Shown: positions 13,501-22,846, counted from the stretch's first letter. The stretch is 64,000 bases of DNA from Oncomelania hupensis (GCA_036898135.1 CM072514.1:77225942-77289941), one strand, 5' to 3'. Numbers and translations: made by a program. Notes: generated by a model not told the origin, from the sequence alone.

Positions 13501-16096
13501 TAGCGGAGGAGATGAACTACCTAACTTCTGAAAATGAAAATATTAACATCAAATTCCTTGACACATTTTTTCTTCTTCTTTAGGCATACACATGCACATG
13601 AAAGGAATCATGAAATATGCCTATAAAATTGTCATAATGACCAAAGAGTTCACCTTGTCAGTTTTAAGATGACCTTGCAGAAACACCAGACGCCCATTGT
13701 TGTTTTCAAAAGCCACTTCTGCTGTGCCAAGGGGAACAATCACATTCAACCCTTCATCCAGTGACTGTGCTGTCTGCACTGCTCTTCCCTGATAACACCA
13801 AACAAAAAAATCAAAACAAAACAAAATTTAAGCATTAAAATAACTTTCCAAATAACAGCAAACGGAAACCTTAAAAAATTTGGATGTAAGATAATAGTTG
13901 GAAGTGCTCAGAAGATTGTTAATTTTCATAACAGGTACAACACGTCAAGTCAAGTCAACAAATATTTATTACCCAAAATTGAGAATTCATACAACAGTTT
14001 CTTGCTTGTTAAGATGAACAGACAGCAATATCAAACAACATTTAAGTTTTAAGTAAAACTGATGTAACAAGAGCTGGCAGAGCGAAGAGGTCCTACAACA
14101 TGGACCCAGTCGTTTGTCATCACTCTTCCCCAAAAGGGTAACCTTCAGGAGTGTGAAAACTACTGCACCATCAGCCTCATCAGCCATCCTAGCAAAGTCC
14201 TCCTGAAAATAATAATCAACAGGTTGAAACCCCAACTGAACCAATTATAGCTGAGGAACAAGCAGGATTCAGGGCAGGGCAAAGTACCACTGAGCAGATT
14301 TTCAACCTCAGAATAATCTGCGAGAAATACCTACAGTACCAACAACATCTAAATCACATGTTTGTAGACTTCAAGAAAGAATTTGCCCGAGTCTGGCATG
14401 CAGCTCTGTGAGCAACCATGAGAGTGTACAACATCAGCCCTAAAATTATTGAAGTCATCAAAAGCCTCTATTACAAGGCTACCAAAGCAGTCCTCCACAA
14501 CAACCTCACTGGTTCAGAAAAACAATAGGAGTACTTCCTAAATAGCTGTCAACATGTATTTTGTACCGCTTTTCAGGGGAAGCAACTCTCATTTACCTAC
14601 TTTCGGTTTATTTAGGTGTACTGTCAACATGTATTTTGTACCGCTTTTCAGGGGAAGCAACTCTACTTTCGGTTTATTTAGGGATAATGCCTATTGACGT
14701 GCGTCAAGGATGCCTACTCTCTCCGACACTCTCAAACATCAACCTGGAGCACATCATGTCAGATGCCCTTGCAGATCACGAAGGCACAGTTTGCCAGGGG
14801 GGTAGAGCAATCTCCAACCTCCGTTTTGAGGATGACATTGTTGGATTGGCTGGAGAGGAACAAGAACTTGAACAGCCAGTACAGAGAACTTAGCACTAAA
14901 CACAGTGTCTTTGGAATGGAAATTAGTGCAGAGAAGACCAAAATGATGACCAACAACACCAATGGCATCAACATGGACATCAAAGTCCAAGGCCAATCGC
15001 TCAACTTGGCGCATACCTTAAAATATTTAGGAGCCTTTGTATTAGACAATGGGTCCAGACAGGAAGTCCTCTCCAAGATCGCACAAACAACTGCGGCCCT
15101 GACAAGGCTGAAGCCCATTTGTAAAGACAGGACCAGCAGTCTATACTCCAAGGTAAGGTTGCTGCGCTCTCTTGTCATCTACTTCTTCCTATATGCTTGC
15201 AAAACATGGACCCGAATACAAATCATGGAGGTGAGGCGCTACAGAAGACTTCTGGACATTTCCTATAATCACCACATCACCAACGACGAAGTCCGATAGA
15301 CCATCACACAAGCCATTGGACAATACTATGACATACTCACAGTGGGAATGAAACGGAAACTCCAATGGTATGGCCACGTCAGCAGAGCATCAAGCCTTGC
15401 AAAGACCATCCTGCAAAGCATGGTGCAAGGAGGCAGAAGAAGAGGGAAACGGAAAAAGAGGTGGGAGAACATCTGAGAATGGATTGGCTTGACACTGAGC
15501 CAACCCATAAGGGCTGCTGAGGACAGAGAAAGATGGAGTACGCTGGTTAAACGATCATCTGTGGTGCCCCAATGACTTTCAAGTTAAAGGATAGGATAGG
15601 ATAGGATTGGAAAACTGATGCACACAAAAATTACACATTAAAATCTATCAAACAAATGAGTGAAATGAAAAGCCACAATTAACTTGCATCGACTTGAGAC
15701 AAAAAACTTACTTCATTCCAGAACAGTAGACAAGATGAACCGATAATCAGCACAAAACCAACAATTATACCAAAGAGGCTTTGCTGCACTCGCTCACAGA
15801 ATGCTGGGTTGTGACGGTAGGACACTCTTGTGTATGAGTCACTCTGTGGATTATGCATCCCTGGATCATCTGGATACTGGCAGCAGAAAAGAAGCGTTAT
15901 ATGTATTAATTACAGCACAGGAAACCCAATCTAGTCCTTTACTGCAACACAGCAAGTACAGCAATATCCAGATATACTCCCCTCATCTTTGCAACACCTC
16001 CAAAGTCAATTGGCATTTAATATATTTTCAGTTCTTTACATTCTGTTAACGGAAAGGAGGGCATAATATACATGAACACCCACACTGCAGACAATA

Positions 16097-16180
<84 letters not shown>

Positions 16181-16891
16181 ATGTAGGACAGGCATCGCTG
16201 CCTAAAGCCTCGCGGCTTATAAAAATGTCCCCTCATTGTATATAGTTTACATTATGATTTGCATGCAATAATTTGATATAATCTTTTCTAGTCGTATTGG
16301 TAGAATATAATTCTTGAAATTTTTCATCAGTGTCTATGTGGTTTTTTAAACTATTTACAGATGGTGCAAATTTAATATTTGTTGGTGAAGAATTCCAATA
16401 ATTAGCTACTCTATGTGCAAATGAAAATTTTCGTTGGTTAGTTCTACAATATTTTATGAAAATTTTACCTTCACATTTCCTAGTTCTGTTAGATTGATCA
16501 AGCAAGAAAAAAGTATTAGTATTAACATCCTCTACATCATTAATTATTTTAAAATGTCTTAATTAAATCTCCCCTGATCCTACGTCCTTTCACTGTTTCA
16601 GAGAGTGAAGGCCCAGAAACCTTAATCTCTCATTCTATGTCATGTCACGACACTCAGATAATAGTTTTGTGGCTCGCCGTTGAATTGAATATAAATACCT
16701 TCTTTCCGTCGGAAATATGTAAGTAATGATACTGATAGGTATATATCTGGATATTGTCGCAAGTACAACTACAAGGAAGTATATTTATGATTTAACATTT
16801 TAAGAAAAGCTCAGTTATAGTTTAGATTATCATCATGATTATGAGAATGAAAATTGAGTTGACACGTCGAACTCACCCTCTGCCGATACAT
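2700..16891 (-). CDS. TMEM43: Transmembrane protein 43 (LUMA), complete, 11 coding exons
   Basis: Spliced CDS on the minus strand: 16891-16877, 15876-15712, 13788-13654, 13111-12967, 9720-9651, 8404-8334, 7659-7535, 5530-5459, 5225-5124, 3394-3277 and 2923-2700. It totals 1242 nt, 413 residues plus TAG; human TMEM43 is 400. Every junction is GT..AG and the phases agree throughout. Recognisable family segments, in order: an N-terminal membrane helix (about residues 39-58, ending LFWNE), GRAVQTAQSLDEGL, VKLRRTVEMYQWVE, EYSYATEWR, GHENP, VGDLRIRFESAG, and a C-terminal trio of helices (about 316-338, 355-375, 379-397) with YRPW between the last two. The family protein sits in the inner nuclear membrane and ER, where it binds lamins and emerin; its large middle part is lumenal. 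There is no frameshift or missing block. The start is the only ATG that places a phase-0 donor before YPDDPG. The introns are full of transposon debris. Confidence 0.96.
3277..3394 (-). CDS. TMEM43: TMEM43 exon 10 (aa 301-339), second membrane helix
   Basis: Begins EMFSRAHSQNTLMTWAVR and continues into a hydrophobic helix ending in the conserved TL before VDW. The donor GTCAGT leaves one base that completes Val340. Confidence 0.95.
3433..3932. mobile_element. 500-bp TIR element with 7-bp target duplication in TMEM43 intron 9
   Basis: The left end CACAAGTATATCAACTAACA and the right end are perfect inverted repeats for about 32 bp. A second, patchier block of similarity follows further in (TCGACGTGCG). 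TTCTCAC flanks both sides (3426-3432 and 3933-3939). Inside, the minus strand carries an open segment of about 80 codons at about 3815-3567 containing LAEMKQKLGEELHISG and AFARAKKLKKDLADVISEK. I do not recognise that peptide. The superfamily is undetermined. Confidence 0.8.
4139..4572 (-). mobile_element. tRNA-derived SINE (long type), minus strand
   Basis: Reverse-oriented copy of the SINE at 40843-41280. The tRNA-like head with a B box (GGTTCAAACCCC) lies at the right end. The tail has AAGGCGCTGGCCGC and a degenerate TATATCGCTTTTTCC, the complement of the GCGCTATATAAG motif shared by several SINEs here. It lies in TMEM43 intron 9. Confidence 0.7.
5124..5225 (-). CDS. TMEM43: TMEM43 exon 9 (aa 267-300)
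   Basis: 34 codons, VSIIAQQRSNLLDSYQTKAG to IGTVSAK, matching the TVIARQ...KSGD region of vertebrate TMEM43. Phase 0 at both ends. Confidence 0.94.
5459..5530 (-). CDS. TMEM43: TMEM43 exon 8 (aa 243-266)
   Basis: 24 codons, phase 0 at both ends: VGDLRIRFESAGVTG and then ELGPPTD. This is the conserved VGDLR block. Acceptor TTCTGCAG, donor GTAAGG. Confidence 0.95.
5678..5729. repeat. (CT)n microsatellite
   Basis: Almost pure CT tract of about 50 bp with one interruption, in TMEM43 intron 7. Confidence 0.95.
5810..5930 (+). mobile_element. One end of a CAGACCTGCCTAC-type element
   Basis: Begins CAGACCTGCCTACCCCCCAA, the same terminus as the complete small element at 44042-44206. No matching right end is visible nearby, so this is an incomplete or diverged copy. 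Confidence 0.45.
6063..6138. repeat. (ATT)n microsatellite
   Basis: About 25 uninterrupted ATT units in TMEM43 intron 7. Confidence 0.95.
6345..6658 (+). mobile_element. RTE-like LINE, 3' end fragment
   Basis: Translated pieces match the carboxyl end of the LINE at 14078-15606 (WYGHV, AKTILQGTVQGG, ERERW). The copy ends in the same GATAGGATAGGATAGG pentamer tail. It is 5' truncated and its reading frame is broken. Confidence 0.8.
7535..7659 (-). CDS. TMEM43: TMEM43 exon 7 (aa 201-242)
   Basis: Encodes LVDQITDYKEVPTSP through RSNNPSFPQ, including the family's NP.(F/Y)P motif. Acceptor TTGGAACAG, donor GTAAGA. Confidence 0.95.
7770..8217 (-). mobile_element. tRNA-derived SINE (CCGCCGTAGCTC type), minus strand
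   Basis: A reverse-oriented relative of 59046-59290 and 44240-44945. It shares GGCTAGCTATAAATAGC, GTGGAGGCACT and GCTGCTCACATAGG with the 44-kb copy. The tRNA-like head is at the right end (CACTCGGCTACGGCGG). It lies in TMEM43 intron 6. Confidence 0.7.
8334..8404 (-). CDS. TMEM43: TMEM43 exon 6 (aa 177-201)
   Basis: A 71-nt exon encoding RMPAMTETITADPVHVGAFV followed by LSR. It aligns to the human stretch between HKNP and the LID motif. Acceptor TTTGCAG, donor GTAAGT. Confidence 0.92.
9305..9600. repeat. Degenerate tandem repeat, TCTAATGTAGTC / TTATGTCCCATATACC
   Basis: Imperfect repeats of 30-45 bp alternating 'taatgtagtc' and 'ttatgtcccatataccctgg'. They lie about 50 bp downstream (in transcript sense) of the exon 5 donor in TMEM43 intron 5. 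Confidence 0.75.
9651..9720 (-). CDS. TMEM43: TMEM43 exon 5 (aa 154-177)
   Basis: A 70-nt exon encoding TEWREDLISTSSFY and GHENP. The flanking acceptor CTCTTGCAG and donor GTAAGA fit, and phase 1 in and phase 2 out agree with the neighbouring exons. Confidence 0.92.
10249..11944 (-). mobile_element. CR1/L2-like LINE 3' part, minus strand
   Basis: The right end translates on the minus strand to RTVRFADSFFPSAVRALSSH, the usual carboxyl terminus of CR1/L2-type LINE ORF2. A long 3' UTR with CA-rich repeats follows. The 3' end is a (TTGAC)n pentamer tail, seen as GTCAAGTCAAGTCAA at 10251-10269. It is strongly 5' truncated and inserted into the repeat at 10089-12360. Confidence 0.75.
10527..10566. 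repeat. (CA)n microsatellite
   Basis: CA dinucleotide tract within the 3' UTR part of the LINE at 10249-11944. A second, shorter CA-rich tract is at 10325-10383. Confidence 0.9.
12967..13111 (-). CDS. TMEM43: TMEM43 exon 4 (aa 106-153)
   Basis: Carries the strongly conserved block VKLRRTVEMYQWVE and then REETEYSY. Acceptor TTTTCAG; the donor GTAAAT splits codon 154 after one base. Confidence 0.96.
13243..13399 (+). mobile_element. Short tRNA-derived SINE, copy 1
   Basis: Has a tRNA-like B box (GGGTTCGAGTCCTGA) and ends in GCGCTATATAAGAGAAATC. It closely matches 49067-49232 and 58343-58495. The 5' part of the tRNA head is missing or merged with an (AT)n run at 13236. It lies in TMEM43 intron 3. 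Confidence 0.8.
13654..13788 (-). CDS. TMEM43: TMEM43 exon 3 (aa 61-105)
   Basis: Encodes GRAVQTAQSLDEGL and NNGRLVFLQGHLKTDK, matching the start of the lumenal domain in TMEM43 proteins. Exactly 45 codons, acceptor TTATCAG, donor GTGAAC. Confidence 0.95.
13940..14060 (-). mobile_element. Fragment with (TTGAC)n LINE tail
   Basis: CGTCAAGTCAAGTCAACAAA followed by a TATTTATTACCC stretch resembles the 3' end of the LINE at 10249 on the minus strand. Only the extreme 3' end is present. Confidence 0.5.
14078..15606 (+). mobile_element. RTE-like LINE reverse transcriptase, decayed
   Basis: Pieces in two or three frames read as LINE ORF2: WTQSFVITLPQKG, EEQAGFRAGQSTTEQIFNLR, HMFVDFKKEFARVWHAAL, VRQGCLLSPTLSNINLEH, LRFEDDIVGLAGEE, GMEISAEKTKMMTNN, LKYLG, QWYGHV. 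The catalytic F-DD box is present (FEDD), but several stops and frameshifts break the ORF. The 3' end carries a (GGATA)n tail. A 168-bp MITE interrupts it at 14526-14693. The endonuclease end is missing. The element lies in TMEM43 intron 2, antisense to the gene. Confidence 0.93.
14526..14693 (+). mobile_element. 168-bp MITE inside the LINE, copy 1
   Basis: Ends TAGGAGTACTTCCTAAATA and, inverted, TAGGCATTATCCCTAAATA. It holds two direct copies of a block containing CAACATGTATTTTGTACCGC. The outer TA/TA fits a TA target duplication. An inverted copy of identical length is at 34150-34317. Removing it joins the LINE's SEK-N to the VRQGC motif. Confidence 0.88.
15712..15876 (-). CDS. TMEM43: TMEM43 exon 2 (aa 6-60), first membrane helix
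   Basis: Begins YPDDPGMHNP and ends with a hydrophobic helix (SLFGIIVGFVLIIGSS) followed by CLLFWNE, the family's first transmembrane segment. Acceptor CTGCTGCCAG, donor GTAAGT, both ends phase 0. Confidence 0.93.
16097..16182. repeat. (AGT)n microsatellite, LINE tail
   Basis: About 28 AGT units. It directly follows the 3' end of the minus-strand LINE at 16183-16720 and is best read as its expanded tail. Confidence 0.92.
16183..16720 (-). mobile_element. CR1/Jockey-like LINE, carboxyl end, minus strand
   Basis: Reads QRRATKLLSECRDMT, NERLRFLGLHSLKQ and, after frame damage, an intact run LDQSNRTRKCEGKIFIKY to HRVANYWNSSPTNIKFAPSV and KNHID. This is the typical end of LINE reverse transcriptases ('FS.R..N.WN.LP...V..SVN.FK..LD'). 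It lies in TMEM43 intron 1, sense to the gene. Confidence 0.88.
16877..16891 (-). CDS. TMEM43: TMEM43 coding exon 1 (aa 1-5), microexon-sized start
   Basis: Codes for MYRQR and is followed directly by a GTGAGT donor. It joins in phase 0 to exon 2, giving MYRQRYPDDPG. The exon also holds the 5' UTR, whose upstream limit is not visible. The segment is far too short for ORF finding; it was located by matching phase and donor. Confidence 0.82.
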
Positions 16892-17110
16892 TGAGACCGT
16901 ATGAACTGAAACGTAGGTAGATTCTGAAAGTCAGGTTACTTCTGCTATTATCTCAAAGAACTGTGCCACCGGCAGCAATGCTATTTTTGTACAATGAGGA
17001 CAAACCACGACTACTACAACGACGTGCACGTATTGTTTTGATGTAAAGTTGCGTCCCCTCTACAAAGGGACACAAGCCTTTTGGACTTTCACTTTCGATC
17101 ATTGGCGGCG
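16892..17110 (-). promoter_or_regulatory. TMEM43: Probable TMEM43 5' UTR and promoter region
   Basis: The stretch just upstream of the start codon on the minus strand. It contains a CCAAT box (ATTGG on the plus strand, 17101-17105) next to GAAAGTGAAAG on the minus strand (17096-17086), which resembles an IRF/ISRE site. No TATA box is obvious. The location is inferred from the gene model only. Confidence 0.35.
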
Positions 17111-17487
17111 GAAGGGAGGGTGGAGTGTGGGGAGGAGGAAGCGGGTGCAGGGGAGGAGAGGGAGGTATATTTCTCTGTAACTCTGCCTCTCTCTCTCTTT
17201 CCCTCTCTCCCCTCTACACCCACCCACCCGCACGAGTGCTCTTTCTCACACACTCGTAAGAAAAAGTAAAAAGCGGATGACATCAGAATAAAGAAAACAT
17301 AAGTCTAGCCTTGAAATTGTATCTTTTTACAGGAAGCAAGCAATGTTACAATGTTTTAAACACGATTTTACTAATTTTAAAAAAAAAATTAAAAGGAAAA
17401 ATTAGGTGTGTTTTTAAAAAAAAATTTTTTTATTGCGGCAGGGAATATATAGATGCATAAAAGTACAAATTATTGAAGAATCCATAT

Positions 17488-17665
17488 GTGTCGGATAGCG
17501 CATGTGGTTGAAACACTCGCTACTGTGTCGCAAGTTAAGCACCGTCCAGTGCGGTTAGCACTTGGATGGGTGACCGCAAAATGTGAAGCGACAAATAACA
17601 ACGCCCCCAGTTGACTCAACTGTGACTGAGTACCTACTCTCTTAAGGGTGGAGGTAAAGCAGCGA
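17488..17665 (+). mobile_element. SINE-like repeat with a 5S rRNA-related segment
   Basis: The stretch AAGTTAAGCACCGTCCAGTG, continuing GGTTAGCACTTGGATGGGTG and ACCGC (about 17531-17578), resembles the internal-promoter part of 5S rRNA (GGTTAGTACTTGGATGGGAGACCGC). A further block containing AAAGCAGCGAGGGAGATAA follows and recurs in part near 29200 and 32980. It is not a 5S gene: the 5' half is absent. Confidence 0.6.
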
Positions 17666-17673
17666 GGGAGATA

Positions 17674-18244
17674 ACCCCCGTTGGGGTGCTGTGGGTTTCA
17701 GTATAAACAGTATCCCCACTTTCTGGAAATTTAGTGCTTTAAATTCCCACTGTCGCCGTCTTTCTCATTTGCTCTTTCTCATTCCTGCTCTGTTCAATCA
17801 ATCTGCTATACTATCTTCTTCTTTGCTAGACCAGTCATCTACCTTTTTTCTTGAAAACTCTTCCGGGACAAGACTCCTTATTTGTGTATGAGGTCTGCTG
17901 GATCAGCTTGGGAATATTGGATGCTTTCTGCCAGGTGGTCACTAGGGCTTCCTATGATGTTATTACTTAGCAATGTAGGCATTTTATATGTATGTGTTTT
18001 GTTGATAATTTATAATGATGTTTGTATTCTATTTTGTTTTTGTAAACGGGGGTTCGATAAATTAGAGTACAACCTCAGCGTCCCCTGCGTGGGATGTCTT
18101 TATTGTAAAGTGACTGGCTGGTGGAGAGCTTTCAGTTTTACCACTAGGGTTGTTTCAGCAGATCTTTTATGTGGATCAGGGGTTGTCCGGTCCTGATTTG
18201 GCTCGGAAGAGTCCGCTGGACCTAAAGCAATAATCATGTAATGT
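17674..18244 (+). mobile_element. Unclassified ~570-bp repeat family, copy 2 (full length)
   Basis: Uninterrupted copy. The 5' end CCCCGTTGGGGTGC precedes TTTCAGTATAAACAGTATCC, and the 3' end is CTAAAGCAATAATCATGTAA followed by TGTA. An open frame at 17882-18196 reads MCMRSAGSAWEYWMLSARW... with a hydrophobic stretch ILYVCVLLIIY and a Cys-rich run (CILFCFCKRG). The end resembles a short non-LTR tail; there are no clear terminal inverted repeats. Confidence 0.8.
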
Positions 18245-18605
18245 AAGCTGGGCATCACCCTCATTACGCTGGCCCAAGATAAGTGTGATCTCCAACATCA
18301 CGCTCCCCTACGGCCACAATTAAGGCTATGGGACTATACCTTTACCTTTACTTTTTTACCATGTATAGATGCTCTGTCTATGACTGATGAGATCACACTG
18401 CGTAGCTGAGACTCGCCAAGGCTGAGAAACGCAGTGTGACTGATTAAAAATCTATGGCTTATAACTCCACATCATCTGGATCTGGATCTGGATACTGCCG
18501 ATGATGTTGTTGGCAGAAAACACCACAGGAGCCATAGATGGCTATTAACGTGGTGGTGGTGTGTGCGCGCTAATAATAATTTGATTTAAAAAAAAGAAAA
18601 GAAAA

Positions 18606-19346
18606 AAAAAATTATGCTTCATAGTTCTTTTTGTACTAATTGTCGGTCTGATGGCCTTTGTCATGTGAGGAGAGAATGTCTTGCATAGTAGTGAGTAGTT
18701 GGGTTTCGCAAGAGTAGCCTGTTCTGAATCCGTGGTTTCTACTGGTGAGGATGGTGTGTTTTTCGAAGTGGGTATGTAGATGTCGACAGATGATGTGTTC
18801 CAATAGCTTACATGCAACGGATGTTAAAGATACTGGTCTGTAATTTTCTGCTTTGTTTCTATCGCCTTTCTTGAATATTGAGGAGACGTTCGCTGTTAGC
18901 CAGTCTGCGGGGAGCTGTCCAGTCTCTAGTGAGGTGTTGTAGATGGCTGCTAATCCTGGGGCAACAGTTTCGGCGCAGTTTTTGAGAATTTGATTAGGGA
19001 TGTTGTCTGGTCCTGTAGCTTTGTTGGGGTTCAAGTCTTTGAGTAGTTTAACGACGCCTTCTGTAGTAACCGTTAGTTTCTCTACAGCGGGGAAGGGGGT
19101 GCCCTTCATCTCTGGCAATGGTGTGTCCTCTCTTTTTGTAAAGACCGACTGGAATTGTTGAAGCAATATCTTTGCCTTGGAAGAACTATCACTATGGAGA
19201 GATCCTTCATTGAAGAGCGGGGCAACTCCTGTGTTGTCTTGTCGCCTTGTCTTGACATAGCGCCAAAAGGGTTTGCAGTTGTTGTCTCTTAGCCCGTCCT
19301 CAATGATGGTGTTAATGTGGCGCCATTCTGCTTGCCTCATTTTCAA
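18606..19346 (-). pseudogene. LINE reverse transcriptase fragment (Jockey/CR1 type), minus strand
   Basis: A 236-codon open frame containing NPNKATGPDNIPNQILKNCA, PADWLTANVSSIFKKGDR, NYRPVSLTSVACKLLEHI and HGFRTGYSCETQLL. These are RT motifs 0 to 2 of a LINE. It stops before the catalytic F/Y-DD box, so both ends are truncated. An A/T-rich run at about 18587-18610 follows the truncated 3' side. It lies about 1.7 kb beyond the TMEM43 start, in the TMEM43-ALDH1L1 spacer. Confidence 0.92.
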
Positions 19347-20071
19347 GAATATTCAATTAACACAAACTAAACTTTCTTTGAAATCATCAAGCACCTGTGG
19401 TTTGGCTTGACACGGGAAGCAACTCTCTGCTGCTCTGTCCTTGACCTCGGGAAGCCACGAAATTTTTATCTGTTCGTGGTTCCCACGTTGTTGTATCTAT
19501 GACCTCATTTTTGTCAACAAATTGAAACAACAAAATGCTGGGACTAGCACACCTCGCCAAGCGAGGCTTCTGCACCGCACGGGTAAGCCGACAATATAAA
19601 TCGCGCCAGATTGTTCCAGTTTGGCCTATTTCAAAGGGTAGTCGCGTTGGTGCTTGTACGAGTTCGAGCACTATCAGTCTATCTTCCGCTACGTAAGTTT
19701 TTACCACATGGTAGATTATCATTATGTGAGATGATGCAATTCTGCCATTTGTGATTTTAGCTGTAAACTTAATGTTTAATGGCATGTGTTGGCGATAGCA
19801 TGTTACGAACAGTGCAGGAGAGGCGAATTCGAGTTCGGCGAACATGCTGCCATTGTCGGTTTTGGTATAAATTTAGGACAGTTACATGCCATATTGTGCA
19901 GTAAATCAGATTGGCATGTATTGTAATGCTTATATGAGGTAATAATTTTTTTTTTTTAAAGAAGAAATTGTACGATTTGCCTGCAACTTGAAGGTCTTCC
20001 TATAACTAAGTAGATTCAGTGAGTATGTGTGCATGTGTCAACTGTCATGCATTGTTTGTGCATGAGCACAT

Positions 20072-20074
<3 letters not shown>

Positions 20075-20112
<38 letters not shown>
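20075..20112. repeat. (GT)n microsatellite
   Basis: About 19 GT units in intergenic DNA. Confidence 0.93.
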
Positions 20113-20113
<1 letters not shown>

Positions 20114-20425
20114 TGTTGGTGTGTGAATCCACATATTTTTGCACTCTCCATTTCATTTCCTGATCATTCTTAGTTTTCTTGTTGTGTTGTGATATTCTAT
20201 AATTATACATAGTAAAGTTCAGTTGACTGTTCATTGGGTATACATGTGTATTTATTTGTATTTTTTATTTGTATTTTAAAATAAATGGAATAAGATTTAA
20301 CACAATTTCACAGCTGGAGAAAGAGAGTTAGAATATTGCCAGAAGTCACATTATGTTTGATCTGTAAACTTAAACTAAAGGCTCTAGTTGTAGAGGACAA
20401 GTTTCAGTGTTGGGAAAGCTTTTTC

Positions 20426-20427
<2 letters not shown>

Positions 20428-20480
<53 letters not shown>

Positions 20481-20500
20481 ATTATTATTATTATTATTAG
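20428..20500. repeat. (ATT)n microsatellite
   Basis: ATT tract with a single AAT interruption. Confidence 0.93.
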
Positions 20501-20849
20501 TGTTGGTGTTGTTATAGTATTATGTTATTACAATCACAAAAGCATACCCATAAGTAATCATAATTAAAGTCTTTACACAACATTTAGCAAACAAAAATGA
20601 AAAGCAAGCAGCATAAAATGTATTTTTGTAATGATTTTGTTCACCAACGCTACCCATTTTTGGTTGTTGGGGTTTTGCAAAATTATATTTGGCAGGATAA
20701 AGCACAATTGAGTAACTTGGTAGTAATAATAATGAGAAACAAATAGGTACATAAGCCAAAAGAAAGCTCATGTGGACAGGAATACGACAACAGAACACCA
20801 ATGCACATTTTCCAGCTAAGCTCTTTGCCAGGCAGACACAACACCAACT

Positions 20850-20959
<110 letters not shown>

Positions 20960-21655
20960 CCACTATCTTGATTGCATAATGCTACTACATTCTTTAGGGG
21001 TATTTGTATAGTGTACATGGGACCTTGGCCTCTTGTCTTGGAGGTGTGTCAGATGAAGGGTTTACTTGATAGCTCCTGATTGGCTGAAATCTGGAGGTGT
21101 GTCATGGCCTTGCTTGAGATACCCTGGCCTTGTTTTTAGACTTGAGTAGCAGGGTCTTTTTGAAGTGTACGCTTTGAGACAATGTGAATTGTAGGCCTCA
21201 ACAGGCTCCAGATATTCTGGTCGACCTTAAGTTGTATCTCTCTAGCATTTAGGTTTTACTCTTAACCAGGCTGAATATCTGAGACTGCATGAGGCGTAGA
21301 CCTGTTTGAATTTCAGGATATTGTTTTGTGATATTTTGCGGGCCTGCCAAGGTCTTTTTAGCCAGACAGCGTGTAGTGTAAGTTCAGGCTCCAAATAACT
21401 CTGGTAGTCTGGGTGACGCTGATTATTTGCTAAGTTGTCTAGCTTTAATATAGCTTTCTCTTTTGCCCCAGAGACTGCAGACGTTTGGAGCCTGCTTCAA
21501 GACCAATCTCACAGTTAAAATAATATTTATAAAAATAAAAAAAAATCCCCTTTTGGCATTTTGATTCCAGGCCTCCAAGAAAAGTTTTGAGGGTTGCCTA
21601 TTGCTGGTGCTGCAGTGTGTTGTGGTACATCACTATGGAATTGAAATGTCCAGTT

Positions 21656-21767
<112 letters not shown>

Positions 21768-21879
21768 TAGTGGTTTTTGTACCCTGGCAAGCCAGGGTAC
21801 ACAGGTTGCTGTTTAAAATGTAGACAGAGAGACAACTGTTGTCTGCGAGTTTCATTTGGACGATGATACCTCCCCATAT

Positions 21880-22195
21880 CACCCTTGATACCTCACCATA
21901 CCCCCCCCCCCCCTCTGATATCTCCCCGTCCCCCCCCCCCCATGATGCCTCATCATATCCCCTTGATACCTCCCCGAACCCACTTGATACCTCCCCATAA
22001 CCCCTTGATACCTTTCGTACCCCCCTTGTAACCTACCTGTACCCTCCTTGATACTTCCCCGTTGATCGTTTCGCAGGTATGGATGAAATGAATCGACCAT
22101 CACCATACCCCCTTATATATATACCCGTATCCCCGTTATGCCTACCCATGCCCCTTTAAACCTACCCGTAGCCCCCTTTTACCTACACGTACCAC
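21880..22195. repeat. C-rich tandem array, CCTTGATACCTCCCC
   Basis: Degenerate 17-22 bp units of the form 'ccccttgatacctccccata' followed by 'tacccgta/ccccc' variants, including C runs of 12 or more. It abuts the duplicated (AAT)n block to its right. Confidence 0.8.
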
Positions 22196-22225
22196 CTCAT
22201 CCCGATCCTTGATAATAATAATAAC

Positions 22226-22277
<52 letters not shown>

Positions 22278-22387
22278 TTGAATAATACAAATAGAAATCA
22301 TAAAAAACGCCAAGGTTTTAAAATAAAATTTGATATAAGATATTATAATTATAATAATAATAATTATTATTATTAGTTTATAAATAA

Positions 22388-22472
<85 letters not shown>

Positions 22473-22493
22473 GTACCACCCCATCCCGATCCT

Positions 22494-22525
<32 letters not shown>

Positions 22526-22644
22526 TTGAATATAGAATAATACAAATAGAAATCATAAACACCAAGGTTTTAAAAGAAAATTTGATATAAGATTTAATAT
22601 TATAAATAATAATAATAATAATAATAGTAATAATAGTAATAATA

Positions 22645-22697
<53 letters not shown>

Positions 22698-22700
22698 GGT
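22190..22700. repeat. Segmental duplication with (AAT)n tracts
   Basis: A unit starting CGTACCACCTCATCCCGATC, then (AAT)n, then AATATTGAATAATACAAATA and CCAAGGTTTTAAAA, recurs from about 22471 (ACGTACCACCCCATCCCGAT). Both copies end in fresh (AAT)n arrays. Confidence 0.85.
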
Positions 22701-22767
22701 AAAAAGCCTAAATTAAAAAGAAAAATATCCATATTGTAGTGGGAAAAAAAAAACCATTAAAAAAAAT

Positions 22768-22846
22768 ATGGCCCGCGACGGATTCGAACTTGGGTCGCCC
22801 TAAACGTTAGGCGAAGGTGTTACCAACTGAGCTATCAATGCTTCGT
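22768..22846 (-). mobile_element. tRNA-like sequence, probable SINE head
   Basis: On the minus strand it shows an A box (TAGCTCAGTTGG), a B box (GTTCGAATCC) and a downstream run of eight Ts. The T stem and acceptor stem do not pair (the 3' GCGGGCC has no 5' partner), so it is not a working tRNA gene. Confidence 0.55.

Noticed and set aside
17531..17578. A 5S rRNA gene
   Set aside because: Only the internal part is present, with mismatches, embedded in a dispersed repeat.
18606..19346. 236-codon RT frame as a host gene
   Set aside because: It is a LINE reverse transcriptase fragment truncated before the catalytic motif.
19387..19845. 152-codon frame on the minus strand
   Set aside because: No domain, family motif or splice partners recognised; composition is not clearly protein-like. 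Left unassigned.
22768..22846. Possible tRNA gene on the minus strand
   Set aside because: A and B boxes and a T run are present, but the acceptor and T stems do not pair; SINE head or pseudogene.
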